Shown in pieces: positions 46,468 to 55,020 of a DNA stretch of 64,000 nucleotides. Where the stretch lies: NCBI RefSeq assembly GCF_001423965.1, contig NZ_LMPV01000010.1, positions 98,233 through 162,232 of the forward strand, given 5' to 3'. The position numbers and the translations under genes were made by a program. Positions within the stretch are counted from its first letter, which is position 1, and each line of letters starts with the position of its first letter. A model generated the notes under the pieces. The model was not told where the DNA came from. It was given only the letters and a program-made list of their open reading frames with translations, and made no database searches. This DNA comes from Exiguobacterium sp. Leaf196. Lineage in GTDB: Bacteria; Bacillota; Bacilli; Exiguobacteriales; Exiguobacteriaceae.

Positions 46468-47583
46468 ATGTATATAACATCTACTATTTCGTTCTATATT
46501 ATATTGATTCTGGTTAATGTATTTCTAGTTAAGCTCTCAGAATGGTTTTCTTATAAAGAAAAACCTAACCCTTTGTTTTGGAACTTGTCAATGTTTTCTT
46601 TAATTTTTGTTATGGGTTATCGATCTATTGATGTTGGAGTCGATGATAAAAACTATCTAATAAACTATAATGCAGCAAATACATTAAGTTTATTAGACTA
46701 CTACTCTAGTAGAGTAACTGAACCTGGTTTTTATTTATTAAACAGGCTAGTTGGAATGATATTCGATGATTTTCAAATAGTAATTTTAGTTTCTTCATTT
46801 ATAACTATTTTTCTATTTTATAAAGCATTTGAATTTGAGTTTAAAAAAATCTCATTAACTTTATTAATTTTTATATTTATAACTACTCAATATTTTTATT
46901 ACTTTGGGATTGTAAGACTTGGTATAGCAGCAGCAATAATTGCATATGCTTACAGATTTATAGTTAGAAAAGAGCCCAAAAAAGTAGTTGTATCAATTTT
47001 GATAGCAACTCTATTCCATTACTCAGCGTTATTTTGTTTTATATTTTTGTTTTTTATGGAGAGAAATCCTAAAAAAACCCTTAAACACGTATTTAAAAAC
47101 AATAAAATTTTGAAGGTAATAGTAGTAATTCCTATTTTATTTTTATCTATTCGATTTTTAGTATATCCTCTAATTACAATTGATAGATACCAAGGATATG
47201 TAAATAGCGACATTCTACTAAACTTTGGCTTTCTCACAACGCTTCCATTTCTAATTATTTTTAGTATAAAATTAAAAGATATAAAAAAAGATGAACACTA
47301 CTATATTTACTATATTTTATTTATTGTAAAAGTATTGATAGAAATATTTTCGCCTCTTATTGGAATAGGAAGAATGGTTTGGTATGTAAATATTACGCTA
47401 TGTTATCTAATGTGCAAAGTAATAAAGGTAGAAAAGAATATTTTTGTAAAGTATGTTCTTTTTATAACTGTAATATCTTATTCAATTTACTATTTAAATT
47501 ACGCTTATTTTAGTGATGTAACATCGATCAGAAGCATGTATTTAATTCCATATAAAAATACATTCTTTGAGTTTTTTGAATAA
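46468..47583 (+). CDS. EpsG-family O-antigen/EPS polymerase (Wzy-like)
   Basis: A 371-residue polytopic membrane protein with about ten hydrophobic segments. The loop GYRSIDVGVDDKNYLINYN after the second TM, and FRLGIAAAIIAYA-like segments, match the EpsG polymerase family. It would join repeat units on the outer face of the membrane after flipping, supplying the polymerase of the Wzx/Wzy pathway. It starts 5 nt after the previous gene with only a weak ribosome-binding site, so translation is probably coupled. AT-rich. Confidence 0.85.
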   Translation: MYITSTISFYIILILVNVFLVKLSEWFSYKEKPNPLFWNLSMFSLIFVMGYRSIDVGVDDKNYLINYNAANTLSLLDYYSSRVTEPGFYLLNRLVGMIFDDFQIVILVSSFITIFLFYKAFEFEFKKISLTLLIFIFITTQYFYYFGIVRLGIAAAIIAYAYRFIVRKEPKKVVVSILIATLFHYSALFCFIFLFFMERNPKKTLKHVFKNNKILKVIVVIPILFLSIRFLVYPLITIDRYQGYVNSDILLNFGFLTTLPFLIIFSIKLKDIKKDEHYYIYYILFIVKVLIEIFSPLIGIGRMVWYVNITLCYLMCKVIKVEKNIFVKYVLFITVISYSIYYLNYAYFSDVTSIRSMYLIPYKNTFFEFFE

Positions 47584-47601
47584 ATTCATAGGAGATAACA
47601 T

Positions 47602-48735
47602 ATGAAGAAAGTAAATTTTTTAATAGGAACACTTTCCTCGGGAGGTGCCGAAAGAGTAGTTTCAAATTTGTCTTTAAATATGGACAAACAAATTGAGAAG
47701 AATATCATACTGTTCGGAGAAAATCAAAAAATCATATACGACTACTCAGGGCAAATCATATCATTAGATAAATCAAATCCAAGAAAACTTAAAAACAAAA
47801 TAATCACCTTATTGAATAGAGTGAAAGAAATTAGAAAAATTAAAAGAGAATCCCAAGCACCAATGATTAGTTTTTTAGAATATCCTAACATTTTAAATCT
47901 GTTAACTAAATCTAGCGGTAAAACTATTATTTCAGTTAGAAATCATATGACTAAAAAACATAGTAAAGGCATAAAATCATTTTTTTGGAGATGTACAATT
48001 AAATATTTATATAAATATGCTGATGAAATCATTGTTGTATCTAAAGAAATTAAAAATGATTTGATTGTCAACTATAAAATCCCCTCTGAAAAAATAAATC
48101 TTATATATAATTCTTATCCTATAGAGGACATAAAAGAAAAATCATTAAAAAATTACCATTTCAATAAGCTAAAATTTGATACTAATCAAAAATTTATTTG
48201 TACAGTTGGAAGATTAAATACTCAAAAGGGTCATAAATATCTAATTGACGTATTTTCTTTAGTTTTAAATCAAAATCCTGATGTTAAGTTAGTTATTGTC
48301 GGGGAAGGTCCACTAAAAGCAGAGTTAGTCGGTCAATGTGAGAGGTTAGGAATCGTTGATGCTGTATATTTTGTTGATTTTATTGATAATCCTTTTGAGA
48401 TTGTTTCCAGAGCAAGAGCATTCGTTTTATCATCTAGATTTGAAGGGTTTCCAAACGCTTTACTTGAAGCAATGATATGCGAAACTCCTGTAATTGCTAC
48501 TGATTGTCCCTCAGGTCCAAAAGAAATCCTTGGTGAAGGTAAGCATAATCACGGCTTTCTAATTGGAAATTTAGATTCTCAAAATATTGAAGAGACGAAG
48601 AAAGATTTATATGAAAAAATTAATTTACTTTTAAACGATAATATAATTTATGAAGACTATAAGAATAGAGCAATTGCTAGATCAAATGACTTTAATATAA
48701 AAAAAATTATAAAACAATGGGAAAAATTAATATGA
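47602..48735 (+). CDS. Glycosyltransferase family 4
   Basis: A 377-residue GT-B enzyme. The N-terminal motif is FLIGTLSSGGAERVVSNLS, an acceptor-side loop typical of the WaaG/PimA-like GT4 clan. The C-terminal domain has VGRLNTQKGHKYLIDVFSL and RFEGFPNALLEAMICETPVI, including EX7E. It is the third GT4 in the cassette, so with the initiating transferase the repeat unit should contain at least four sugars. AGGAGAT precedes ATG. AT-rich. Confidence 0.88.
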   Translation: MKKVNFLIGTLSSGGAERVVSNLSLNMDKQIEKNIILFGENQKIIYDYSGQIISLDKSNPRKLKNKIITLLNRVKEIRKIKRESQAPMISFLEYPNILNLLTKSSGKTIISVRNHMTKKHSKGIKSFFWRCTIKYLYKYADEIIVVSKEIKNDLIVNYKIPSEKINLIYNSYPIEDIKEKSLKNYHFNKLKFDTNQKFICTVGRLNTQKGHKYLIDVFSLVLNQNPDVKLVIVGEGPLKAELVGQCERLGIVDAVYFVDFIDNPFEIVSRARAFVLSSRFEGFPNALLEAMICETPVIATDCPSGPKEILGEGKHNHGFLIGNLDSQNIEETKKDLYEKINLLLNDNIIYEDYKNRAIARSNDFNIKKIIKQWEKLI

Positions 48736-49262
48736 AAGAATTAATTAACTATTTAAATAAAGATTTGCTATCTAAATCTAAAAGAAAAATCCTTCTTTTT
48801 GCTTATATTATATTAAATAAAGGAAACTTGAATGCGGTCTTAAGCACAAAAGCGTATTTGATTTTTTCGAATAAGAAAGGACTTATTTATAAAATCATTA
48901 CGCTGCTTATAAAGAACTATTTAATTAAGAATTATGGTATTGAATTAAGTAGAAATGTAAAAATTGGTAAAAACTTTAGATATGGACATGCGAATGGAAT
49001 AATTTTAGGTGAAGGAGTAGTTATTGAAGATAACGTTACAATTTATCAACAAGTAACAATCGGATTATCTAATTTAAAACAAAAAGGAAATTTAAAAGAC
49101 TATCCACATATAAAAAATAATGTTGTTATATACGCCGGTGCTAAAATTATTGGAAATATAGTAATTAATGAGGGTTCTATAATAGGAGCTAATGCTGTGA
49201 TCAATAGAACCACTGAAAAAAATGGGATCTATGCAGGTATACCTGCAAAAAAAATCAGGTGA
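48732..49262 (+). CDS. Serine acetyltransferase-like hexapeptide acyltransferase
   Basis: A 176-residue protein with an N-terminal helical region and a beta-helix. The segments GIELSRNVKIGKNFRYGHAN, ILGEGVVIEDNVTIYQQVTIG and IKNNVVIYAGAKIIGNIVI are in the style of CysE/capsule acetyltransferases. Its ATG shares an ATGA overlap with the preceding stop, marking translational coupling. It likely O-acetylates a repeat-unit sugar rather than serine, given the context. AT-rich. Confidence 0.85.
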   Translation: MKELINYLNKDLLSKSKRKILLFAYIILNKGNLNAVLSTKAYLIFSNKKGLIYKIITLLIKNYLIKNYGIELSRNVKIGKNFRYGHANGIILGEGVVIEDNVTIYQQVTIGLSNLKQKGNLKDYPHIKNNVVIYAGAKIIGNIVINEGSIIGANAVINRTTEKNGIYAGIPAKKIR

Positions 49263-49266
49263 GAAA

Positions 49267-50679
49267 ATGAATAAATTTAGTTATAAAAATCTTTTAAAGG
49301 ATTCATTTATTTTTGCTGTTGGAAGTTTTGGAAGTAAAGTTATTGTCTTCTTTTTAATACCTTATTATACCTTTTACATAAGTAAAGATGATTTTGGAAC
49401 ATATGATTTAATCAATACTTCTGTGAATTTAGTTTTCCCTATTATCACTTTAGCGATATATGAATCAACTTTAAGATTTAACTTAGAAGAAAATACCGAT
49501 AAAAGTTCTATTCTTTCTAACAGTATATTCATTTTTGTAATTGGTTCTATTTTTACGCTTGCTGCTTCTACTTTATCTATCATTATATTTAATTTAAATA
49601 TAATGATTTCTATTTCTACGTGTTTATTAATATTACTCAATGCTTTTCAAAAAATATTAGTTCAATATATACGTGGAATAAAGAAAGTTAAACTTTTTGT
49701 GATAAATGGAGTAATTATTTCTATTTTGACAAGCTTGATGAGCATACTACTAGTTGGTGTATTGAAATTGGAACTAAAAGGAATTCTATATGCGTCAATG
49801 ATTAGTATATTTATATCAAATATCTATTTATTGAAATTTTCAAATTTATATAAGATGATCCAAGTTTCAAAAATAGACTTTTCTATGCTTAAAAATATGT
49901 TGAAATATTCTATACCACTAATTCCAAATACATTAAGTTTATGGATAACTAGTAGTTCAAACCGTTTTTTCATTTTGTTCTTTTTAGGTTCATCATCTAA
50001 TGGCTTATTTGCAGTCGCATATAAATTTGCTGCAATAATGACATTAATTAACTCATTTTTTTTTCAAGCTTGGCAAATTGTTGCGTCAGAGCAGTATACG
50101 TCAAAAAATAGAAATGAAATTTATGAGAATGTATTTAAATACTTTTCTTTTATCATGATTACTGCTGGTTCTTTATTGATAATAATTGTTAAACCACTAT
50201 TTGAAATGGTGACTGATGATGCCTACAGTAGCGCATGGAAACTAGTTCCTTATCTTATTGTGGGATCTATAATATCAGGCTTTTCTAGTTTCGTAGGTAC
50301 TAATTATTCTGCGGCCAAAAATACTGTTGGAGTCTTTAAAACTACAATAATTGGTGCAATTATTAATACTATACTTTGTATAATATTAATACCGATAAAT
50401 GGACTTTATGGTGTTTGTATTTCATTTGCTTTAAGTTATTTTGTTATTTTTGTAGTGAGAATTAATGACACAAATAAAATTTTGAAATCAAACCAATCTT
50501 TTTTCTCAACATATGTATTAATTCTAATATTATTCATGCAAGCAAGTATTCGTATTCTTGAGCTTAATGTATATTTACAATATGTTTTTCAGGTAATCCT
50601 TTTTTTTAGTATTACTTATTCATTTAAAGGAAACTATAAAAAAATTGCTGTTAATATAAAAAAGAAGAGAGTGAGTTAA
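49267..50679 (+). CDS. Polysaccharide flippase (Wzx/MATE-like, MviN-type fold)
   Basis: A 470-residue polytopic protein with about 12-14 membrane segments. It starts FSYKNLLKDSFIFAVGSFGSK and has the early loop IPYYTFYISKDDFGTYDL, typical of PST-family Wzx flippases. It moves lipid-linked repeat units across the membrane to the EpsG-type polymerase. ATG 49267 has AGGTGAG upstream and begins 4 nt after the previous stop; an earlier ATG at 49222 would overlap that gene. AT-rich, near the end of the cassette. Confidence 0.92.
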   Translation: MNKFSYKNLLKDSFIFAVGSFGSKVIVFFLIPYYTFYISKDDFGTYDLINTSVNLVFPIITLAIYESTLRFNLEENTDKSSILSNSIFIFVIGSIFTLAASTLSIIIFNLNIMISISTCLLILLNAFQKILVQYIRGIKKVKLFVINGVIISILTSLMSILLVGVLKLELKGILYASMISIFISNIYLLKFSNLYKMIQVSKIDFSMLKNMLKYSIPLIPNTLSLWITSSSNRFFILFFLGSSSNGLFAVAYKFAAIMTLINSFFFQAWQIVASEQYTSKNRNEIYENVFKYFSFIMITAGSLLIIIVKPLFEMVTDDAYSSAWKLVPYLIVGSIISGFSSFVGTNYSAAKNTVGVFKTTIIGAIINTILCIILIPINGLYGVCISFALSYFVIFVVRINDTNKILKSNQSFFSTYVLILILFMQASIRILELNVYLQYVFQVILFFSITYSFKGNYKKIAVNIKKKRVS

Positions 50680-50680
50680 T

Positions 50681-51709
50681 TTGAAAGGTAATAACAATGT
50701 GATATTAGTTACAGGGGTAGCTGGTTTTGTAGGTTTTCATGTCAGTAAAAAGTTAATCGATCTTGGGTATGAAGTGATAGGTGTAGATAATGTAAATTCA
50801 TATTATGATATTAATTTAAAAAAGAGCCGTCTTGAGAAACTGAATAAAAAAGACAACTATAAATTTATTCATTGCGATATTTCCGATAAAGAAAAACTTA
50901 TCGACGTTTTTCAAACATACTTGCCAACAGTTGTAATTAATCTAGCGGCTCAAGCCGGTGTTCGTTATTCAATTGAAAACCCATTAGCTTATCTAGACTC
51001 TAATCTCACAGGATTTTTAAATATTTTAGAAGCATGTCGTAATTATCCGGTAAAACATCTCCTCTATGCTTCTTCTAGCTCAGTTTATGGAGGAAACAAA
51101 GTAGCACCTTTCTCAACGAACCACAATGTCGATCACCCAGTCAGTCTTTATGCAGCCACAAAGAAATCAAATGAATTAATGGCTCATACATATAGTCATT
51201 TATATGGTATCCCTACGACAGGTCTACGCTTCTTTACCGTCTATGGTCCATGGGGACGACCGGACATGGCATACTTCTCCTTTACGAAAGATATCATCGA
51301 AGGCAATCCAATTAAAGTCTTTAATCACGGGAAGATGGAGCGCGATTTCACTTACATTGATGACATCGTCGAGGGAATCGTGAAACTGATTCCGCGTGCC
51401 CCGGAACCGAACACACAGTGGGATGAAAGCACAGATGAATTAGGTGCGAGCTTTGCTCCATATCGTGTCTATAATATCGGAAACAACCAACCGGTCCAGC
51501 TAATGAAATTCATCAACGTCTTAGAAGAGAAAATCGGTAAGGAAGCTAATAAGCAATACATGGAGATGCAGCCAGGTGACGTTCTACGTACGTATGCCGA
51601 TGTCTCAGAATTAGAACGAGACATTGACTTTAAACCGAGCACGAGTATTGAAGAAGGTCTCGGGAAGTTCGTCGATTGGTATAAAGAATACTATAATATT
51701 ACAAACTGA
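50681..51709 (+). CDS. UDP-glucuronate 4-epimerase (mosaic composition)
   Basis: A 342-residue extended SDR. It has the cofactor motif [19 protein letters not shown], the [18 protein letters not shown] segment diagnostic of UDP-GlcA 4-epimerases and the active-site [15 protein letters not shown]. It converts UDP-GlcA, made by the following dehydrogenase, to UDP-GalA. The start is TTG with GAAGAGAGTGAG upstream. The first 400 nt are AT-rich like the cassette; from about 51100 the codons become those of the chromosome (GTC, CGT, ATC), so the composition boundary lies inside this gene. Confidence 0.9.
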   Translation: MKGNNNVILVTGVAGFVGFHVSKKLIDLGYEVIGVDNVNSYYDINLKKSRLEKLNKKDNYKFIHCDISDKEKLIDVFQTYLPTVVINLAAQAGVRYSIENPLAYLDSNLTGFLNILEACRNYPVKHLLYASSSSVYGGNKVAPFSTNHNVDHPVSLYAATKKSNELMAHTYSHLYGIPTTGLRFFTVYGPWGRPDMAYFSFTKDIIEGNPIKVFNHGKMERDFTYIDDIVEGIVKLIPRAPEPNTQWDESTDELGASFAPYRVYNIGNNQPVQLMKFINVLEEKIGKEANKQYMEMQPGDVLRTYADVSELERDIDFKPSTSIEEGLGKFVDWYKEYYNITN

Positions 51710-51723
51710 AAAGGATGAGACAC

Positions 51724-52890
51724 TTGAAAATCACAGTAGCAGGAACAGGATACGTTGGTCTATCAATGGCTGTATTACTCGCACAACATAATGAAGTCAC
51801 ATCAATTGATATCATTAAAGAACGAGTCGAAATGGTCAACAACCGTAAATCACCAATCGTTGACGCAGAAATCGAAAACTTCCTTCAACATAAGGAATTA
51901 AGTTTACACGCGACAACTGACAACTTCGAAGCTTACAAAGAAGCAGAATTCGTTGTTATCGCAACGCCAACGGATTACGATCCAACACGAAACTACTTCA
52001 ATACGCGTACGGTTGAGAGTGTTGTTGCAACAGTCCTTGCGATTAATCCAGATGCGACGATGATCATCAAGTCGACGGTACCCGTCGGTTATACACAAGA
52101 ATTGAAGGAGAAGTTCGATACACCGAACATCGTCTTCTCACCAGAGTTCTTGCGTGAGGGTCAAGCACTACATGACAACCTCTATCCATCACGAATCGTT
52201 GTTGGGGAACGTTCAGAGCGTGCGCAGCAGTTCGCAGACTTGTTACTACAAGGAGCAGTGAAGAAAGACGTTCCTGTCTTATTGACTGACTCGACGGAAG
52301 CAGAAGCGATCAAGCTCTTCTCGAACACCTATCTTGCAATGCGTGTCGCCTTCTTTAACGAACTCGATACATATGCAGAAGTCAGAAGCCTAGATTCTAA
52401 GCAAATCATCGAAGGTGTTGGTCTCGATAGCCGTATCGGTAGCCATTATAATAATCCGTCATTCGGATATGGCGGATACTGCTTACCGAAAGATACGAAG
52501 CAGCTACTTGCGAACTATGAGGATGTTCCGAACAACATTATCGGGGCAATCGTCGAAGCGAACCGGACACGGAAAGACTATATTGCAGATACAATCATCA
52601 AACAAAATCCGAAAGTTGTCGGTGTCTATCGTCTGACGATGAAGACGGATTCGGACAACTTCCGTGCGTCATCCATCCAAGGCATCATGAAACGGATCAA
52701 GGCAAAAGGAATTGAAGTGACTGTCTTCGAACCAGTCTTGACGGAAGATACATTCTACAACTCACGTGTCATTCGTGACATTGAAGCGTTCAAACAAGAA
52801 TCAGACATTATTCTCTCGAACCGCATGCATCCAGAGTTGAGTGATGTGGAAGAGAAGGTTTATACACGAGATTTGTATAGTAGAGATTAA
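51724..52890 (+). CDS. UDP-glucose 6-dehydrogenase
   Basis: About 388 residues. The NAD-binding motif is [19 protein letters not shown]. The catalytic Cys lies in [14 protein letters not shown], and the substrate segments [21 protein letters not shown] and [19 protein letters not shown] are also conserved. It oxidises UDP-glucose to UDP-glucuronate, supplying the epimerase just upstream; GalU supplies its substrate. TTG 51724 is preferred because AAAAGGATGAG then serves as ribosome-binding site and the protein begins [12 protein letters not shown], as in the family; ATG 51715 is the alternative. Ends the polysaccharide locus with a terminator. Confidence 0.92.
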   Translation: MKITVAGTGYVGLSMAVLLAQHNEVTSIDIIKERVEMVNNRKSPIVDAEIENFLQHKELSLHATTDNFEAYKEAEFVVIATPTDYDPTRNYFNTRTVESVVATVLAINPDATMIIKSTVPVGYTQELKEKFDTPNIVFSPEFLREGQALHDNLYPSRIVVGERSERAQQFADLLLQGAVKKDVPVLLTDSTEAEAIKLFSNTYLAMRVAFFNELDTYAEVRSLDSKQIIEGVGLDSRIGSHYNNPSFGYGGYCLPKDTKQLLANYEDVPNNIIGAIVEANRTRKDYIADTIIKQNPKVVGVYRLTMKTDSDNFRASSIQGIMKRIKAKGIEVTVFEPVLTEDTFYNSRVIRDIEAFKQESDIILSNRMHPELSDVEEKVYTRDLYSRD

Positions 52891-52936
52891 AGCTACTTAG
52901 TGTTACGGATTGCACACGGGATAGATTAAATTACTG

Positions 52937-52974
52937 AGACCATTTAAGCGTAATGCTTGAGTGGTCTTTTTTAT
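52937..52974 (+). terminator. Terminator of the polysaccharide locus
   Basis: AGACCA(TT)TAAGC-GTAAT-GCTTGAGTGGTCT with small mismatches, followed by six T. Confidence 0.85.
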
Positions 52975-53138
52975 TAAATTCGTTTCATCATAGGGGTTAT
53001 AAAAAAGTTTAAACTTCATAAATTATAAAAGCGAGATTGAATTAAAAAATGAATAAATAAGGAATAAATCCCTCATTTTTCAAAAAATAATGTACTATTA
53101 TTAAAAGACTTATTTTACCTGTGGAAAGAGGGATACCA

Positions 53139-55007
53139 ATGTCTATATCAATGGAACCGACAATTAATGTGTTTGACCAGTGGTTAAAAGAGAATGAAGG
53201 ATTTTTAAATGAAATTCAAGAACCTACAACAGAAGATACAAAAGAGTTTTTTGATCGTCTAAAAAATTCTGGTATTCTTGGAAATCGATTAACCGTTGAA
53301 TTTATTAGAGAAAATACTATGTCAAATGAGCCTAAAAGAAAAATTGTAAACTTTCGTGTTATGCAACCAAGTTCGACTGGGTACGTACCATGCCCCCATC
53401 CACTTAATCCAGATCGAATGTGGGAAATTTCTGGTGTCTGTTCGATTAAAGTAAATACCTCAGCTTCTCCATACTATAAATGTAGCTATGCACCGATGCG
53501 TAACCTGCGGACATTAAGTGAGTTAGTAACGTTCCTTCCGAATTCACTTAAACCAATAAAACTAGATTTATCAGAGAGATTACATCATCTCGGTGGTCAA
53601 GCACTTGTACAAGCTGCTGAGGAGACGTTCGGGACGGACATTACGACTACCGTAGTAGAACAAGTATTACGCTTGAAAGAAGAAGAAGTCGCAATTGCTC
53701 TTGAAAAACTAGAGTCACGGAAGATTTCTCATGAGGAAGAAGAAGCAAGAATCAAACAATCTCTCGAACAACGTCAGCAAGAAGTCGAGGCTGCACAAAA
53801 TCAGTTAGATGAACAACTACGTATGATTTCCTCAAGTGAGCGTCAGCTCGTAGAAATGCTAATGGAAATTCGTAAAAGTGAGCCGTCAAAAGAAGAAAAG
53901 GCCCCTACACTTCCTTTTGAAAGGGAAACATTATTATCAACATTGCAATCACTCTTTTATCACAATCAAGATAAAAAGCTACTGTATGCTACTGATAAAA
54001 TCGAGCTTTTTCTTCGTGCGATTCAGTCGAATGTCCTGCTCATTTTGAATGGTCCTTCTGGTACAGGGAAATCAAGTCTCGTCAACGCCTTCGCAAAAGC
54101 GTTAAAAGGTGCACGGTCAAGCATGGTACCGGTCCAATCGAGTTGGACGGATAAACAAGATTTGCTTGGTTATTTTAGTCCAAGCGAACGTCGTTATGTA
54201 GAAACACCATTTTTACGGGCATTGCTTGATGCTAAAAACACAGATGGTCTTCATTTGATTTGTCTTGATGAGATGAACTTATCACACGTTGAATACTATT
54301 TTGCAGAGTTTCTAAGTTTACGCGAACAAGATCGTCCCGTTATTTCGCTTTATCCAAAGCGTTACTTCGATGAAGCAAGTGAATTTTGTACTGTCTATAG
54401 AGAGAAGACAGAAACGACGTATGAAGAAGATATCAGATACCGAGATGCAAGTGCATTAATTGCCTATCCATCTGAACTTATGATTCCGGATAATGTGCGA
54501 TTCATCGGAACATTGAATATGGATCATACAGTAAAACCTTTAAGTCCAAAAGTCATCGATCGGAGTTTGATTCTTGAACTGGATCATACGACGTTAGATG
54601 ATGCGATCATCGAGGAAATCAAATCTAATCCACAGGTTGGTCAAATCGAGGTCCCTCTTTCAGAATTGACAAAGACAATACACGAAAGTGAACAGGTGGA
54701 AGAACTTGCAGATCGCATCATTGAGTTATCCAAGGGGCTGGATGCGATTTCAGATGCACGCATCAATGCGCGGGGACGTCAACAATTGATTCATATCCTC
54801 CAGTACAGTGAGTTAACGACGCAGACATTAGACCTCTTATTACAAGCGAAGTTATTACCGCGTATTCATTTCTCCACACGAAATGAAACAGCAATGAATG
54901 CGTTTTTAGCACTCCAATCAAAGGCGAAAACAGATTCTTATTCAAAAACAGTACAACGTCTTGAGAAAATGAAAAATAACGGCCGTTATATCAACTTTTT
55001 TAAATAA
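53139..55007 (+). CDS. McrB-like AAA NTPase with N-terminal domain and coiled coil
   Basis: A 622-residue protein. Residues 1-170 form an unrecognised N-terminal domain with several Cys (around 85, 101 and 115), possibly a target-sensing domain. Residues about 172-250 are a strongly charged coiled coil (LEKLESRKISHEEEEARIKQ). The AAA module has Walker A LNGPSGTGKSSLVNAF (about 303-318), Walker B LICLDEMNLSHVEYYF (about 373-388) and the McrB-type sensor segment TLNMDHTVKPLSPKVIDRS (about 458-476). Proteins of this kind are the motor half of McrBC-like type IV restriction systems, and the nuclease gene follows 13 nt downstream. ATG 53139 has AGAGGG upstream. Confidence 0.85.
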   Translation: MSISMEPTINVFDQWLKENEGFLNEIQEPTTEDTKEFFDRLKNSGILGNRLTVEFIRENTMSNEPKRKIVNFRVMQPSSTGYVPCPHPLNPDRMWEISGVCSIKVNTSASPYYKCSYAPMRNLRTLSELVTFLPNSLKPIKLDLSERLHHLGGQALVQAAEETFGTDITTTVVEQVLRLKEEEVAIALEKLESRKISHEEEEARIKQSLEQRQQEVEAAQNQLDEQLRMISSSERQLVEMLMEIRKSEPSKEEKAPTLPFERETLLSTLQSLFYHNQDKKLLYATDKIELFLRAIQSNVLLILNGPSGTGKSSLVNAFAKALKGARSSMVPVQSSWTDKQDLLGYFSPSERRYVETPFLRALLDAKNTDGLHLICLDEMNLSHVEYYFAEFLSLREQDRPVISLYPKRYFDEASEFCTVYREKTETTYEEDIRYRDASALIAYPSELMIPDNVRFIGTLNMDHTVKPLSPKVIDRSLILELDHTTLDDAIIEEIKSNPQVGQIEVPLSELTKTIHESEQVEELADRIIELSKGLDAISDARINARGRQQLIHILQYSELTTQTLDLLLQAKLLPRIHFSTRNETAMNAFLALQSKAKTDSYSKTVQRLEKMKNNGRYINFFK

Positions 55008-55020
55008 GAGGAGGGATTGA

